Shown here: one piece after another, positions 35,701 through 44,749 of the stretch
How the letters are laid out: each line of letters starts with the position of its first letter
How positions within the stretch are numbered: position 1 is the first letter of the stretch
Assembly: GCF_028389875.1 (NCBI RefSeq)
Contig: NC_084672.1
Location: 9,040,458 to 9,104,457 of the forward strand
DNA length: 64,000 nt
Direction: 5' to 3'
DNA from: Rhea pennata
Taxonomy: Eukaryota > Chordata > Aves > Rheiformes > Rheidae
Made by a program: the position numbers and the translations under genes
Notes under the pieces: generated by a model
The model's input: only the letters and a program-made list of their open reading frames with translations
What the model was told of the DNA's origin: nothing
Database searches by the model: none

Positions 35701-38700
35701 TGTAAAATGATTGTGTTTCACTCTGTGAAGATGCAGCTGAGAGAAGCTTCATTCACTCCAGGCATCCCCACCGACTGGACTCAGCATGACGTTTTTGTCA
35801 TCTCTTGAACACGAGTTCTTGTGGCAAAATCAGCAGGGAATGTCTATCTTTGAGGAAATATGAAGTGACCTATTTTTCCATCAAGATAAGGTACTTTGAC
35901 CCACACTAATACTTATTTTTGTTTCTACAAGAAAAGAAAAAAGTATTTTTTTCTTCTTAAAGCTTATGAAAGCCCAGACTTCTATCAGCTTAGCAGTGAG
36001 GGTAAGCTCTCCTGCCTTGCTCAAACAAAAAAGGAATAAGATTACAATTTCTTCTTTACTTTGACATGGTAATATGTATTGGCTTCTCCCCTTTTCTTTC
36101 TTTACATGTCTCTCTCTGCTTTTAGTACAAACATACAGCATAGATCACATGAAAAAGGATGTGGATTGTTGGACTTGTCTGAGCAGAAATTGTGCTGTCT
36201 TCGCTTCTCTTTGCTAATGCAACCTAATCAACTCCTGATTTCCCCATCCATGCCACCTGTTGCTCTCCCTGTAATAGAAAAAGAGATTTTCTACCCTGTG
36301 GTTGCTCATGACCTTGCTTGGTCCAAGCCAAACTTAATTTCCTCTTTTCTATTATTAATGGTCTCATGACAGCTAGAGCCTATAGCCTAGGAAATATGAG
36401 AGGAAGTCAGTACCCTAAATTCTGTGGCAAATGTAAATCTTTATTCCCATGGGGCAGATTTTGCCTTCTCTAACATCTATCACTCTCCAGGAACAGCAGG
36501 GACACTGTAAGTGAACTCTGCTGTCTGTGGATACAGTCAGTCCATCTTTTCACTACAGAAGTGTCAGTGCCAAGGACAGGCTTTTTGTGAAATGATCCCT
36601 GCCATATTTCTTCATAAGTAAAAGCTATGTAAGAAAGAGTGGCGTTTCTACTAAGCAGTGTCCTGCTGAGGTTCTACAGCATGTTCCATCCACTCCACAT
36701 CCCTGTGATGACAAGGGGTGACATTCAAACAGCAGGAGAAAAAAATTAGACCTCAAAAAACAGGGCATGTTCTCTGCTTATCTTGTGTAAGTGGTCTGCA
36801 TATAGAGAGGAACAAGGATCCTTAAAGCTTCAGCTGCTTCAGGATAACCCATTTAATGGGTATAAGAAAATGACAGAAAAAGGTTTAAATGCCTCGCCGA
36901 ACTATGTACCCCTCCAACAGCTATGAGATGTTGGTAGTCTCTAGCTGGAAGAATATCAGACAGGTGGATTAGGAGGAATTTATGTGACTGAAGGTGACCT
37001 ACCAAGTTTTAACAGTGAAAGAAAGAAATGGAGTACAGAAAATCTTACTAGAAAGTGAGAGAGGCATAAGCACTAATGAAAAAAGCACCACTGCAAAACA
37101 GCACCACTGCAAAAACAGCAAGTGACTGAGAAAAGGTGGTAAATTGAGTCTCTGAAGGGCTGAGCTTAAACACATTTCAATGTGTCCTAGAATTCTGCTT
37201 TCACCTGTACTGGGTCTCTCTCCCCACACACAGTTTTAGTGTTCTAGTGTTCTGTTCCCCACTCATAGACTACAGAGAGAAACTTGCCCCTGTGACTTTA
37301 TGCCTGAGCCCTCGCGAGTACACGTGGTGCTGGAAGAGCTAATGTGAGAGAGCAAACTCATGGCCCTGAAAATACAGTAGCTCCAACAGGCGGCTGATCC
37401 AGCCCAAACAGTAAGTTCAATCACATGTGCCACCATGGTGCCATTTCTGTATCTGCCTCAGTTTCCTTCCAGCACATGAAGCAAATGTGTGTGGTACCAT
37501 GTAGCATGAGAGTTGCTGAAGGCCTTTTTTGATGATTTCTGCATATGGCTCTGCTGTACCCCATCCGTGGTTTTGTTTTTTTAATTAATGGGTTCAAATC
37601 AGCATTTCTCAGGTAGTAAAAATGTTTTTACAAGTTGAAATATTTTTGTACTTTTCTAGTAGTTTCTAAGACCTTTCCTTGAGATTTATTTTTGTGTTTC
37701 CCCATGGTAAGTTTCTGCCCTCATCTCTTTTCGCTTGTCTCACTGAGTTTACTTTTCCTTCCAGAAGCCTCAGAATCACACTACGCCAGCTGTAACCAGC
37801 TGAACCCTAGCCTCTCCTTCCCCTCTTTCTTTTGTAAACATGAGTGTTAATTCTGGGCATCTGAATGCAGGTTTCAAGATTGCTTTCCAGAGCAAGAAAA
37901 TCCTACAAGACAGCACAAGTGAGAAGAGAAGGATTGTTGCTTGGGTCAGTTTCTCAGAAACAGAGTCCTAGAAAACCACTTGGGGCCTGAATTGCTCAGG
38001 AGTCTGTCCGTCTTACTCAAGTTTTCCAATAGCGTTGATGATCTTACTATAAACATATGGTCTTCAGAGCAGCCTCCTCCCTCTGAATGTTTCTTGGATG
38101 CCTTCTGATCGTTTTCCTGGGATGTAGCAGACAATATCAGCGTTTGGTTTTTTAGTGGATGTGACTATGTGTCATCCTCTGTGCCATGAGTGTGTGAACA
38201 ACCAGGAGGTGAGTTGGAAGGCTTCCAGCCAAATGCAGCAAACTCCTTTTCATTCCTCCTTTGTGTGTTCCAGACCTGGAAAACTGTGAGGAAGGGTGGA
38301 CCAAGTTCCAGGGCCACTGTTACAGGCACTTCGAAGAGAGGGAGACTTGGGTGGATGCAGAGACCAGATGCCGAGAACATCAAGCCCACTTGAGCAGTAT
38401 CATCACCCCAGAAGAACAAGACTTTGTGAACAGTGAGTGTTGAGGGCAGCCTTGAAGATGTGAGGATGGGCAGAGTCAATCAACCAAACTGCAAGTCTAT
38501 TGGCAGATATTTCTTGTCAAATGATGCCCTACCTTTGTGTAGGAGAGGAAGAACTATCAGGCTATAGGATAGGAGAGGGCCTGTTAATGACCAGGACAGA
38601 TCTGTGATCCTGCCACATTGCTAGTGTGGTTTGCAAAATGTTCACTTGGTATAATAAGCCCAGAGACTCATGGCAGTGTAGACGGCATGAAAGATCTTGT

Positions 38701-41700
38701 GTTCATGGCAAGGTTAGCAGGAAGAGAGATGAACAAGCATAATATGGGGGGGAAAGGTGGATGGCAGGGACTAGTGACTGAGATGGAGCGAAATGAGCCC
38801 AAGGTATCCTGGGGGGAGAGACTCCAAGGCCCAAAGCAGCTGCGACGAGAGAGAGAAACCTGCGTGAAGGGGGGGGAAGCCACAACAAGGTGGGCCTGCT
38901 CCTTCTCAATCTTCTCTCCCTATCCGGCTTTTCTAGACCACGCGCAGGATTACCAGTGGATTGGTCTCAGTGACAGAACTGTTGAGAATGACTTCCGCTG
39001 GTCTGACGGGCACTCCCTGGTGAGTCAGTGAGGAAGGACGTGGGGTGCTGAACCTGGGAGAATGGAAAGGAGGGGAGATACCTCTGTGCAGACAGGTGTT
39101 AGCTTTGTGGGCAAGGAGAGAGACTGCTCTTGCGGGGCAGAGCTGTGCAAGTTTTGTACCGAGAGCTTGGAACAGGTGTTGAGTGGAGCCACTCAAAACT
39201 CTCTGGAGTAAGGGCTCTTGGTTTCTCCCAGTTTTTCCAGCCTCTAATAAAATAGGGCCTGACTTGTGACTAAGCTACTAGGCATCATCGCAATACAAGT
39301 AACAACTGTAGTAGCACTGCTGTTAATATATGCTGGTGAAGGGACCGGAGAGGCAAGAAGAGGCACAGAGGAGGGGGAGAGGGAAGGACTCAGTCTTAGG
39401 GGAAGGGCTTTTCTCTCTCAACAGCAATTTGAGAACTGGCGGCCCAATCAGCCCGATAACTTCTTTGCTGCCGGTGAAGACTGTGTTGTGATGATCTGGC
39501 ATGAGCAAGGCGAATGGAACGATGTCCCGTGCAACTATCATCTCCCTTTCACGTGCAAGAAAGGAACAGGTGAGCCCTCCCCCAGGTACCAGTAAAAATG
39601 GGGAGAGTCGATATAGGCTCAGGCAAAGGCTGCAGGGCGGGACTGTGCGAGCAGCGAGCTTTCGTCTTCAGAAGCCGTCGTGCTCTCTGGGGAAACGCTC
39701 AGGGCACATAAGCAGGAGCTTGTTGGTGACAAGTCCCAGAATGTAGTGGGGTTTTACAGCTTGCACAGAGGTATTTTGCATGTTAGCCTGTGCTGTGACC
39801 CTAGCAGGTTCCTGGAAATCTCCCTCATCCCTTAGCTGTTCTTACTGGAAGTTTAATTTCTGCACAAGAAAATTAATAGAGGGAGCAAAGATGACATAGA
39901 TTTGTCACTGCAAAGGGCACTTAAGGATGTGGGATTAGCGTTAGAATTTGGCTAAGGCTCTGGGAAAAAGGTCTCTGAGGTCTTGAAAATGAGTAACACA
40001 AGTCACCAAGATCCAGGGGTCATGTTCCCAGTGATTGAGAGCAAGGCAGATGCGCCAGTATGGCCTTCCTCCCGCTCGCCCCGCTCCCTGCCGTGCGGCT
40101 GCTGTTCACTGTCACAGCCAGAGCTGTGCCATCCCCTCGATGCCACCCTCCCCGGAGCTACTCCCAGCCCCTGCTAACTGGAGCTTCTCTGCCTCTGCCT
40201 GCCTTCTCCATGCACATGCTGGCTGCACCCCAGCATGGCCTGACCGCAGAGGCAGGGGAATACTGTGGCAGATGTGCAAATGGGTAATGCCCTTGCTTCC
40301 ATGCTGTGAAGCAGCAGTTCCTCTCCTTCCTTCCCTCTCCCACCAAAATGTACTCGCTCTCTTCACAGCCCCACCTAAGACACATTTCTTCTGCCATCAG
40401 CTCCCACATCTACATCTTTTCCAGCCTTGTAAAAACCAATTTTCATTATTTTCTTCCAGGTGAGCCAGTAGCCCTGAGAAAAAGCCCAGCCCTGACCGCG
40501 GCCTTGCTCTTGCGTACCAGCTCCCTGCCCTCCCCAGGCAGCGGGTGGCAGTTCTGATGCCCGGGCTCCAGTGCCCAGCTCTTGCTGTGAACCTGCTTCT
40601 CTGGAAGGCAGAGATGGAGCCTGAAGCAGACAGACAGAGGCAAACACAGCAGATTTTGCTGTGGGGAGGGAATTCAAGCTTTTAATCACAATTTATTTTG
40701 TATTACCTCCATCAAAGGCAATGATCCCTCCATTGTCAGCTGCTTCTGTAGCCGCGGACCTGACTCAGGGATGTGGCAAAAAAAAGTTCGTCAGCTTAGG
40801 TGATGGTGCTTGCCCAAATGGGACCTGGAAACCTTCTGCCTCAGAGAGTTATTACTGGTGGGGGGGGGGATCGCTCCCACTGCATCTCAGGGATGGGCAA
40901 AGATGGCTCTGTACACGGCTGCCTCCTTCCCCTTCGAAAGGGGCTGCATTTCCAGGGCAGACTCAGCAGCCGTCGCGCGTTCTCTCTCTCCAGCGCTCGG
41001 AGGTCCTACGGGACACAGTGCTGGGGAAGGGTGAGTGAGCGAGGACGTCTGCGTGCCCAGCCTGCCCCGCGGCGGCAGGGCCAGCCAGGGGCTGTGCGGG
41101 CTGTGCGGGCTGTCGCCCTGGGCAGCTGCCTGCTCAGCCAAGCAGGAGCCTTCAGGCTCTCCCTGTTTTTTGCCTATCTCGCACAGTTGCCTGTGGGGAC
41201 CCCCCTGTGGTGGAGAACGCCAGGACCTTTGGCAGGAAGAAGGACCGCTATGAAATAAACTCCATGGTGCGGTACCAGTGTAACCATGGCTACATCCAGC
41301 GCCACGTGCCCACGATTCGGTGCCAGCCCAATGGGCAGTGGGAGGAGCCACGGATATCCTGCATAAACCGTAAGTCTCGGCCCTTCCGCTTTCATGTTCG
41401 CACCTCGGTGTTAGCCAAGGGCACCACGCTCTGTTCCTGTCTGGGATGAGGAAAGAGAAAGTTTGGTGCTGGCAGCCCGAGGCAGGAAATCCTGCAGGCC
41501 CAAGCAGAGGTTTGGGCTCAGAAGAGCTCTGGAAAGGGATGTCCATGCCCAAATCCTTCTCCTCACCCAGATTTCCTGGCTATGGAGGTTTAGGACTGAG
41601 GCATCTCTGCATCTGGGAGGAGGAGCTGGGAATGAGGGTGGAACAAATCATCCAAAGCATGGAAGTGAGAGAGGCTGGGAGCGGGGAGGGGTCCTGCATC

Positions 41701-43464
41701 GCCCTGCACCACCCAAGCTCCTTAGGGCACAGGTTAGCTGTGAGCCAGGCAGAAGGGGCCTTTTGCCTCGCTTAAAGCTTCCTTGTGATGGGGCCATAGA
41801 AGCTGGCATCTTCTGGGTAAGTCTGGACCATTAGGACCTGCTGGAGGGCCAGCCTGAGCAATTCCTGACATGGAGCCATGCCAAGATGCCAGGGGTCTTC
41901 TCCAAACACCCACCTCCCTGCTGAGCCCAAGGCTCCTCCATCTAGGCAGGGCAGCACAGCCAGTAAAGTGCAGAAAAGAGCTTAATATAACAACCCAAAC
42001 AACTTAAACAAAGGAAACGAAAAGAAATAATTTCTGAAATGGTGAGTTTGGGCACTACCTGCAGGACAAGGAAAAGAAAAAAAGGATAGGAGGGAGGGAG
42101 CTATGTGGTTTCCCCCAAGTCCTACCAGGGTCCACCTGTGTTTCCCTGCCCTGGTGAACTGCAGAGAAGACAGAAAACCCTGAAGAAGAGTTAACCTGAG
42201 AGACAACACTGGACTCTTGACCCTTCTTCTGTCAGGCCTCCAGCTGAGAGCAGCCAGCCCTCTCAGCAAGGCGTCCCAACCCATTCCCAGGCCTGCCTAC
42301 ACCCCTGTCCCATCCCTGCTTGCCTGGAGCTTTCCATTAGTTTTATCTGCCTTAGCCAAATCACATCTGTCAAGTGTCATCAGCCTCCTTGCCAGGGTCT
42401 GGTCCAGCTGGGTAATTCCAACTAAATTAACAGTCCTACAGCCAGAGGAGATTGATGCTGACTATAGGGACAAAACTCTGAGCCAGGGAAGAGCTGGGAA
42501 GAAGGAGAGATGGAAGGAGGTGTCAAAGGGCAGCCACGGTTAGACGCTGTGTTGCGCGGACCAGGCTGCTGACTCCCTTGGCTCTGCTACGGATCCTGAA
42601 AGCTGCAGGCTGCTTCCAGCATCGCTGAACCAGCAGTGATCATAGCACGAGACTTAGGCTGTTCCCCAAAGCTTTTGCTGCTTCCATCAGATGCCTCCTT
42701 GTAAGCAATGCACAAAAGTGATACCAGGTTAAAAGGAGATTTGCAGCAGAGAACAGGAAGAAATCTTGTCCACCACCACCCCAGGTGAAAAAGTTTTTTT
42801 GTCTCCTCCTGCACATCCCACCTCAAAGCATGGCCCACCACCGATTTATATTTCCCTCCCCATCCCTGCGGGGACCAGCCAAAGTTGGCTCCTCTCGGCA
42901 GACAGGCAGAGCAATGGGACGGGACCAGCAGGGCAGCGAAGGCTGAGCCGGACCGCTGTCCCCTGCCTCTGCCTTCGGAGCAGGGCACCTCGGTGCCGCG
43001 GGGAGACGGAGGAAAGCAGCTTCCCGCATTCATCCCGGTAGCGGGGCCGCCCGCCCGGCTGCGCGCGACGCAAGGGAGGCACAAAGTGCACTGAAAAAAA
43101 AAAAAAAGGAAAAAAAAAAAAAAAAAGAAAAGCCCACTCCCAGCCGGGCGAGCGGGTGGCGGCGCAGCGGGGGCGAGAGAAGGCACGACTGTGCGTCGGC
43201 GAGCGGCCGGCGCCACGGCCCGCGCCGGGCGCCCCGCGGGCTGCGCTCCCCTGCTGCCACCCCCGTGTTTTTCCAGGGAGCGCGAGGCCGGGAGCCAGCC
43301 AGGCCGGGACAAGCAGCGGCTCTGTACCCTGTTCCCGCTAACAAGGTGTCTTTTCTTCTCCTCCTTCTTCCACAGCCTCCACCTACCAGCGCAGACTATA
43401 CAAGAGGAGCCCCAGGACTCGGTCGAGACCCAGCGGCAGAGCCGTGCACAGACCCACCCATTAG
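11745..43464 (+). CDS. ACAN: Aggrecan core protein (18 coding exons, whole-gene entry)
   Basis: Large chondroitin-sulfate proteoglycan of cartilage matrix. It is secreted, binds hyaluronan through G1 and is locked there by link protein. Joining 18 GT-AG exons gives 7194 nt, 2397 residues plus stop, with no frame break. Approximate domain order: signal peptide 1-20; Ig module 24-147; Link 148-248; Link 249-346; interglobular domain 347-518; G2 Link pair 519-717; acidic linker 718-782; chondroitin-sulfate domain 783-2102; EGF 2103-2140; EGF 2141-2178; C-type lectin 2179-2307; sushi 2308-2368; basic tail to 2397. The start ATG is the first in the signal-peptide exon and is followed by a hydrophobic leucine/valine/alanine stretch. 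Exon 1 is presumably non-coding and was not located. No keratan-sulfate hexapeptide repeats are present, as known for chicken aggrecan. The protein is longer than chicken's because the repeat array is larger. Confidence 0.97.
12349..12720 (+). CDS. ACAN: ACAN exon 3: G1 immunoglobulin-like module
   Basis: A 372-nt phase 1-1 exon encoding an Ig V-type fold. Cys in NIPCYF and Cys in YRCEV form the expected disulfide pair, with TGIYRCEV the typical Ig F-strand motif and IKWSKL the C-strand tryptophan. In G1 this module contacts link protein. Its length is exactly that of the HAPLN3 Ig exon in this window. Confidence 0.97.
13669..13692. repeat. Perfect 24-bp palindrome in ACAN intron 3
   Basis: The sequence left of 13680/13681 (TATCTAGTATTC) is mirrored exactly as its reverse complement (GAATACTAGATA), with no spacer. 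It is followed by AT-rich TAATAA-type sequence. No gene or repeat family is recognised. Confidence 0.9.
13971..14145 (+). CDS. ACAN: ACAN exon 4: first Link module of G1, N-terminal part
   Basis: 175 nt, entering in phase 1 and leaving in phase 2. It encodes [20 protein letters not shown], a Cys in KQACIQ, and [12 protein letters not shown], the hallmark of hyaluronan-binding Link (PTR) modules. The donor splits an Arg codon (AG|G). Confidence 0.97.
14737..14864 (+). CDS. ACAN: ACAN exon 5: first Link module of G1, C-terminal part
   Basis: 128 nt encoding [22 protein letters not shown] and DVYCYAEQM, which complete the Link fold with its last two cysteines. Exons 4 and 5 together are 303 nt, the same as the single unsplit Link exon in HAPLN3. 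Confidence 0.97.
15448..15741 (+). CDS. ACAN: ACAN exon 6: second Link module of G1
   Basis: 294-nt phase 1-1 exon encoding a complete Link module: [46 protein letters not shown] and AICYS. The Link pair forms the hyaluronan-binding surface of G1. Confidence 0.97.
15742..17286 (+). other. ACAN intron between G1 and interglobular domain
   Basis: A 1.5-kb intron with donor GTGAGT and a weaker acceptor (CTCCTGATTTAG). No repeat, RNA gene or extra exon was recognised inside it. Confidence 0.8.
17287..17802 (+). CDS. ACAN: ACAN exon 7: interglobular domain
   Basis: 516-nt phase 1-1 exon encoding the extended linker between G1 and G2 (residues about 347-518). [11 protein letters not shown] at residues 386-396 corresponds to the mammalian aggrecanase (ADAMTS4/5) site NITEGE|ARGS, and the junction falls at 17423/17424. 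The mammalian MMP site (IPEN|FFG) expected about 30 residues earlier is absent; this stretch reads [14 protein letters not shown]. The rest is rich in Thr, Val, Glu and Pro with Thr/Ser suited to O-glycosylation. Confidence 0.96.
18306..18480 (+). CDS. ACAN: ACAN exon 8: first Link module of G2, N-terminal part
   Basis: 175 nt with the same phases as exon 4. It encodes [40 protein letters not shown] and [13 protein letters not shown]2 is a duplicate of the G1 Link pair and lacks an Ig module. In known aggrecans G2 does not bind hyaluronan. Confidence 0.97.
18917..19044 (+). CDS. ACAN: ACAN exon 9: first Link module of G2, C-terminal part
   Basis: 128 nt encoding [38 protein letters not shown] and DGLK. 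It completes the Link module begun in exon 8. Donor GTACAT. Confidence 0.97.
19223..19516 (+). CDS. ACAN: ACAN exon 10: second Link module of G2
   Basis: 294-nt phase 1-1 exon encoding [55 protein letters not shown] and AFCFR. Same size as exon 6, consistent with duplication of the whole Link pair. Confidence 0.97.
19907..20101 (+). CDS. ACAN: ACAN exon 11: short acidic linker after G2
   Basis: 195-nt phase 1-1 exon encoding about 65 residues rich in Glu, Val and Thr (for example [19 protein letters not shown] and [12 protein letters not shown]), ending in TDISLLS. It occupies the place where mammals carry the keratan-sulfate repeats, but no hexapeptide repeat is present. Confidence 0.93.
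20102..21238 (+). other. ACAN intron before the giant chondroitin-sulfate exon
   Basis: A 1.1-kb intron with donor GTGAGT and a long pyrimidine tract before acceptor TTTTCTAG at 21238. No other feature was recognised. Confidence 0.8.
21239..25198 (+). CDS. ACAN: ACAN exon 12: chondroitin-sulfate attachment domain
   Basis: A single 3960-nt phase 1-1 exon encoding 1320 residues (about 783-2102). The first 530 or so residues are dense in Ser-Gly ([22 protein letters not shown]), the xylosyltransferase acceptor for chondroitin sulfate. They are organised in a few long repeats, each containing a variant of [12 protein letters not shown]. The next roughly 680 residues are a tandem 20-residue array with one Ser-Gly per unit. 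The last 110 residues or so are non-repetitive, Glu/Thr/Pro-rich. No stop or frameshift is seen. Donor AAG|GTACTG. Confidence 0.97.
21913..21972 (+). repeat. 30-bp tandem duplication within the chondroitin-sulfate exon
   Basis: Two adjacent identical 30-bp copies encode [10 protein letters not shown] twice. This is a small in-frame expansion in the Ser-Gly-rich first half of the domain. Confidence 0.85.
22843..24870 (+). repeat. ACAN: 60-bp coding tandem array, about 34 units
   Basis: In-frame minisatellite with a 20-residue unit, consensus [20 protein letters not shown] at the 5' end drifting to a [20 protein letters not shown] type at the 3' end. I count about 34 units. Three are 57 bp because one codon is missing (units 21, 23 and 26). 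The first 16 or so units are nearly identical in DNA, whereas the last five are well diverged. Units 22-24 and 25-27 form a duplicated 177-bp higher-order block (24100-24276 and 24277-24453). Confidence 0.95.
25781..25894 (+). CDS. ACAN: ACAN exon 13: first EGF-like module
   Basis: 114-nt phase 1-1 exon encoding 38 residues with six cysteines in EGF spacing: [19 protein letters not shown], then [14 protein letters not shown]. The size and phase allow skipping without a frameshift, and the EGF exons of mammalian aggrecan are known to be alternatively spliced. Acceptor GGTTGCAG, donor GTAG|GTGAGC. Confidence 0.94.
   Translation: MHPRHVMGSPVELAPARNEMGISSACAHWGTQVTAVM
29108..29188. repeat. T32 tract followed by A15 tract
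   Basis: An uninterrupted run of 32 T (29108-29139), 34 bp of unique sequence, then 15 A (29174-29188). The two tracts could pair as an inverted repeat. Confidence 0.9.
29955..29990. repeat. Poly-A / GA simple repeat
   Basis: About 19 A followed by a GA dinucleotide run and A-rich sequence in the long ACAN intron. No element was recognised around it. Confidence 0.85.
31884..32640 (+). mobile_element. CR1 LINE, internally deleted, sense orientation
   Basis: The left part encodes the CR1 ORF2 apurinic endonuclease region: [62 protein letters not shown] and [10 protein letters not shown], open over about 430 nt. At about 32318 it jumps directly into the CR1 3' end (GTACCTGAAGGGAGGGTGTC, then GGTTGCCCAGAGAGGTTGTG). 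It ends in the diagnostic octamer tail with two copies of ATTCTATG at 32640. The rest of the endonuclease end, all of the reverse transcriptase and the end of ORF2 are missing. It looks younger than the CR1 at 8.8 kb. The left limit is approximate. Confidence 0.92.
32711..32787. repeat. TA/TG-rich stretch and (AC)16 microsatellite
   Basis: Alternating TATATG/TATGTA sequence leads into an uninterrupted AC run at 32755-32787, about 70 bp past the CR1 tail. Confidence 0.95.
35131..35244 (+). CDS. ACAN: ACAN exon 14: second EGF-like module (calcium-binding type)
   Basis: 114-nt phase 1-1 exon encoding [19 protein letters not shown], then [19 protein letters not shown]. There are six cysteines, and an N-terminal D-I-D with a later FKC resemble the calcium-binding EGF consensus. 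In known lecticans this module lies beside the lectin domain. Same length and phase as exon 13, so either can be skipped in frame. Confidence 0.95.
35245..38273 (+). other. ACAN intron between EGF and lectin exons
   Basis: A 3.0-kb intron with donor GTACGG and acceptor TGTGTGTTCCAG. It contains a short direct duplication of a GCACCACTGCAAAA-type motif near 37082-37115. Otherwise nothing was recognised. Confidence 0.8.
38274..38432 (+). CDS. ACAN: ACAN exon 15: C-type lectin domain, part 1
   Basis: 159 nt encoding [40 protein letters not shown] and [10 protein letters not shown]. The first disulfide and the typical WxxAExxC-type helix of the fold are visible. The lectin domain in aggrecan G3 binds tenascins and fibulins in a calcium-dependent way. 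Confidence 0.96.
38937..39019 (+). CDS. ACAN: ACAN exon 16: C-type lectin domain, part 2
   Basis: 83 nt encoding [20 protein letters not shown], then WSDGHSL. WIGLSD and FRWSDG are signature strands of the fold. Donor CTG|GTGAGT, phase 0. Confidence 0.96.
39425..39569 (+). CDS. ACAN: ACAN exon 17: C-type lectin domain, part 3
   Basis: 145 nt encoding [40 protein letters not shown] and PFTCKK. The Gln-Pro-Asp motif and the Trp-Asn-Asp motif are the calcium/ligand-binding signatures of this family. The last three cysteines are in place. Confidence 0.97.
39570..41186 (+). other. ACAN intron between lectin and sushi exons
   Basis: A 1.6-kb intron, donor GTGAGC and acceptor TATCTCGCACAG, becoming GC-rich toward its 3' end. 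No other feature was recognised. Confidence 0.8.
41187..41369 (+). CDS. ACAN: ACAN exon 18: sushi (complement control protein) module
   Basis: 183-nt phase 1-1 exon encoding [36 protein letters not shown] and [13 protein letters not shown]. The four sushi cysteines and the conserved Gly-x-Trp are present. The module closes the G3 globe. Confidence 0.96.
41370..43375 (+). other. Last ACAN intron
   Basis: 2.0 kb, donor GTAAGT and acceptor CTTCTTCCACAG. Its last 500 bp are GC-rich and include an interrupted poly-A tract at 43094-43131. No exon was recognised inside. Confidence 0.8.
43094..43131. repeat. Interrupted poly-A tract
   Basis: A14, GG, A17, G, AAA-type tract inside the GC-rich last ACAN intron. 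Confidence 0.95.
43376..43464 (+). CDS. ACAN: ACAN exon 19: basic C-terminal tail and stop
   Basis: 89 coding nt to TAG at 43462-43464, encoding [20 protein letters not shown] and GRAVHRPTH. It is a strongly basic tail, as in other aggrecans (the mammalian tail also has a TYKRRLQKRSSR-type sequence). Confidence 0.96.
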
Positions 43465-43614
43465 AGCGGGGCCAGAGAGACAGAGGGGAAAAAGAGAGAG
43501 AGAGAGAGAGATTTTACAGAACAGTTATATTAACAGAGTTGATTTCTTCTTCTTGTTGTTGTTGCTTCTTGTCATATAAGGAAAAAAAATTATATTAAAG
43601 AAAACCCACCTTTG

Positions 43615-43642
43615 TGTATATATAATATATATATATATATAC
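43615..43642. repeat. (TA)n tract in ACAN 3' UTR
   Basis: Nearly pure TATATA alternation directly followed by an A run, in the 3' UTR. Confidence 0.9.
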
Positions 43643-43790
43643 AAAAAAATTAATGTTTTTTTTTCCAAGCACCAAAGCAAAGCAAATTAGAATTCAGCAT
43701 TTTTACTAACCGTCCGGTTCCAATTATCTTTGTGCCTTCGGGGACAGGGAGGGGGGGTGGGTTTGCAGAGGGCAGGGGGTTAAGTTAAAT

Positions 43791-43796
43791 AATAAA
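43791..43796 (+). terminator. ACAN: ACAN candidate polyadenylation signal (proximal)
   Basis: AATAAA 330 bp past the stop codon, followed within 30 bp by a T-rich stretch that could serve as the downstream element. ATTAAA at 43594-43599 is another candidate. Confidence 0.45.
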
Positions 43797-44216
43797 GATG
43801 ATTATTTTTTCCTGATTTTATCCACGAACAATGTAATTATTTCTGTTATTTAATCTCCGGGCTGGACAGCACCTTTAGGGGTTTATTTTGTTTTACTTTA
43901 TTATTTTTTTTTCCAGAATCCTCCTACCGCTGCAGCGCGTCAGGGCGGTCGGGCAGTTAGGGGCAGTGAACGTACCGGCGGCGCGGGAGGGCCGCAGGGC
44001 TCCCCTGGGAGGAGGGACGAGGCGGGAGGCTAAAACCGGGGGCTCGGGGCCGCGGCTCCTGCTCCGCCTCGGCTGGTTCCCGACCGCCGGCTCTCCCCGC
44101 CGCCCTGCGACGCAGCTCCCATCCCGGGACGACGTGCTCTTTCCAGGGGACCGTGCGGGGCACCAGCGTTCCCTGCACCTATTTATATTTTTGAACATAT
44201 CCTATTTTGAAAGAGT

Positions 44217-44229
44217 AATAAATAATAAA
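44217..44229 (+). terminator. ACAN: ACAN candidate polyadenylation signals (distal pair)
   Basis: Two AATAAA hexamers (44217-44222 and 44224-44229) followed by a T run, a G run and TTGTTTCTTT, a good U/GU-rich downstream element. Confidence 0.5.
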
Positions 44230-44749
44230 GAGAGTGAAATCGGAACGGTCACTTTTTTTTTTGGGGGGGGGGTTGTTTCTTTGGAGAAGGAGGGGAGATA
44301 CGTGGCCTCATGGCATCCAGCCTGGGCCCGGCCCAGCACCCAGAGGTGCTGCCAGCGGCGCCTGACGGGGTTCTCGAGTCTTCGCCACCCCAGGAAGGAC
44401 CTCAAGGCAGGACACTGCTCTCAAGGGCCAGGTCCTCAGCGGGGCACACCAGGAGCCCTCTCCCTGCCCCGCGGCCTGCCGGCACCCCTTCCTTTGCCTG
44501 CTCCCCTTGCGACTCCGGCAGGAATGCCCTCCGGCATTTTTTAGCGTTTAGCAGCCAGGGCTCAGCGCGGACGTGCCGGGCAGTGCTGCTCCAGGATGGA
44601 AACTGCCCGTCCTGCTCGCGTGCCGCGCCGTGGCCATCCCGGGCATCCGGCTGGGGCACCCCACCGCGTTCCTGCTCCTCGGTCCTCTCTCCGGGGCAGA
44701 CCAGGCTCTTGCACCAGGACAGAGATGGGGGCAGAGCCACATCGCTCCA

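Larger units (their letters stand above)
43465..44250 (+). other. ACAN: ACAN 3' untranslated region
   Basis: AT-rich tail with a GA run (about 43493-43512), an alternating TA tract at about 43615-43642 and several polyadenylation hexamers. The 3' end is inferred from the last AATAAA pair at 44217-44229, which is followed by a T-run and a G/T-rich stretch. An earlier end after 43791 is equally possible. Confidence 0.6.
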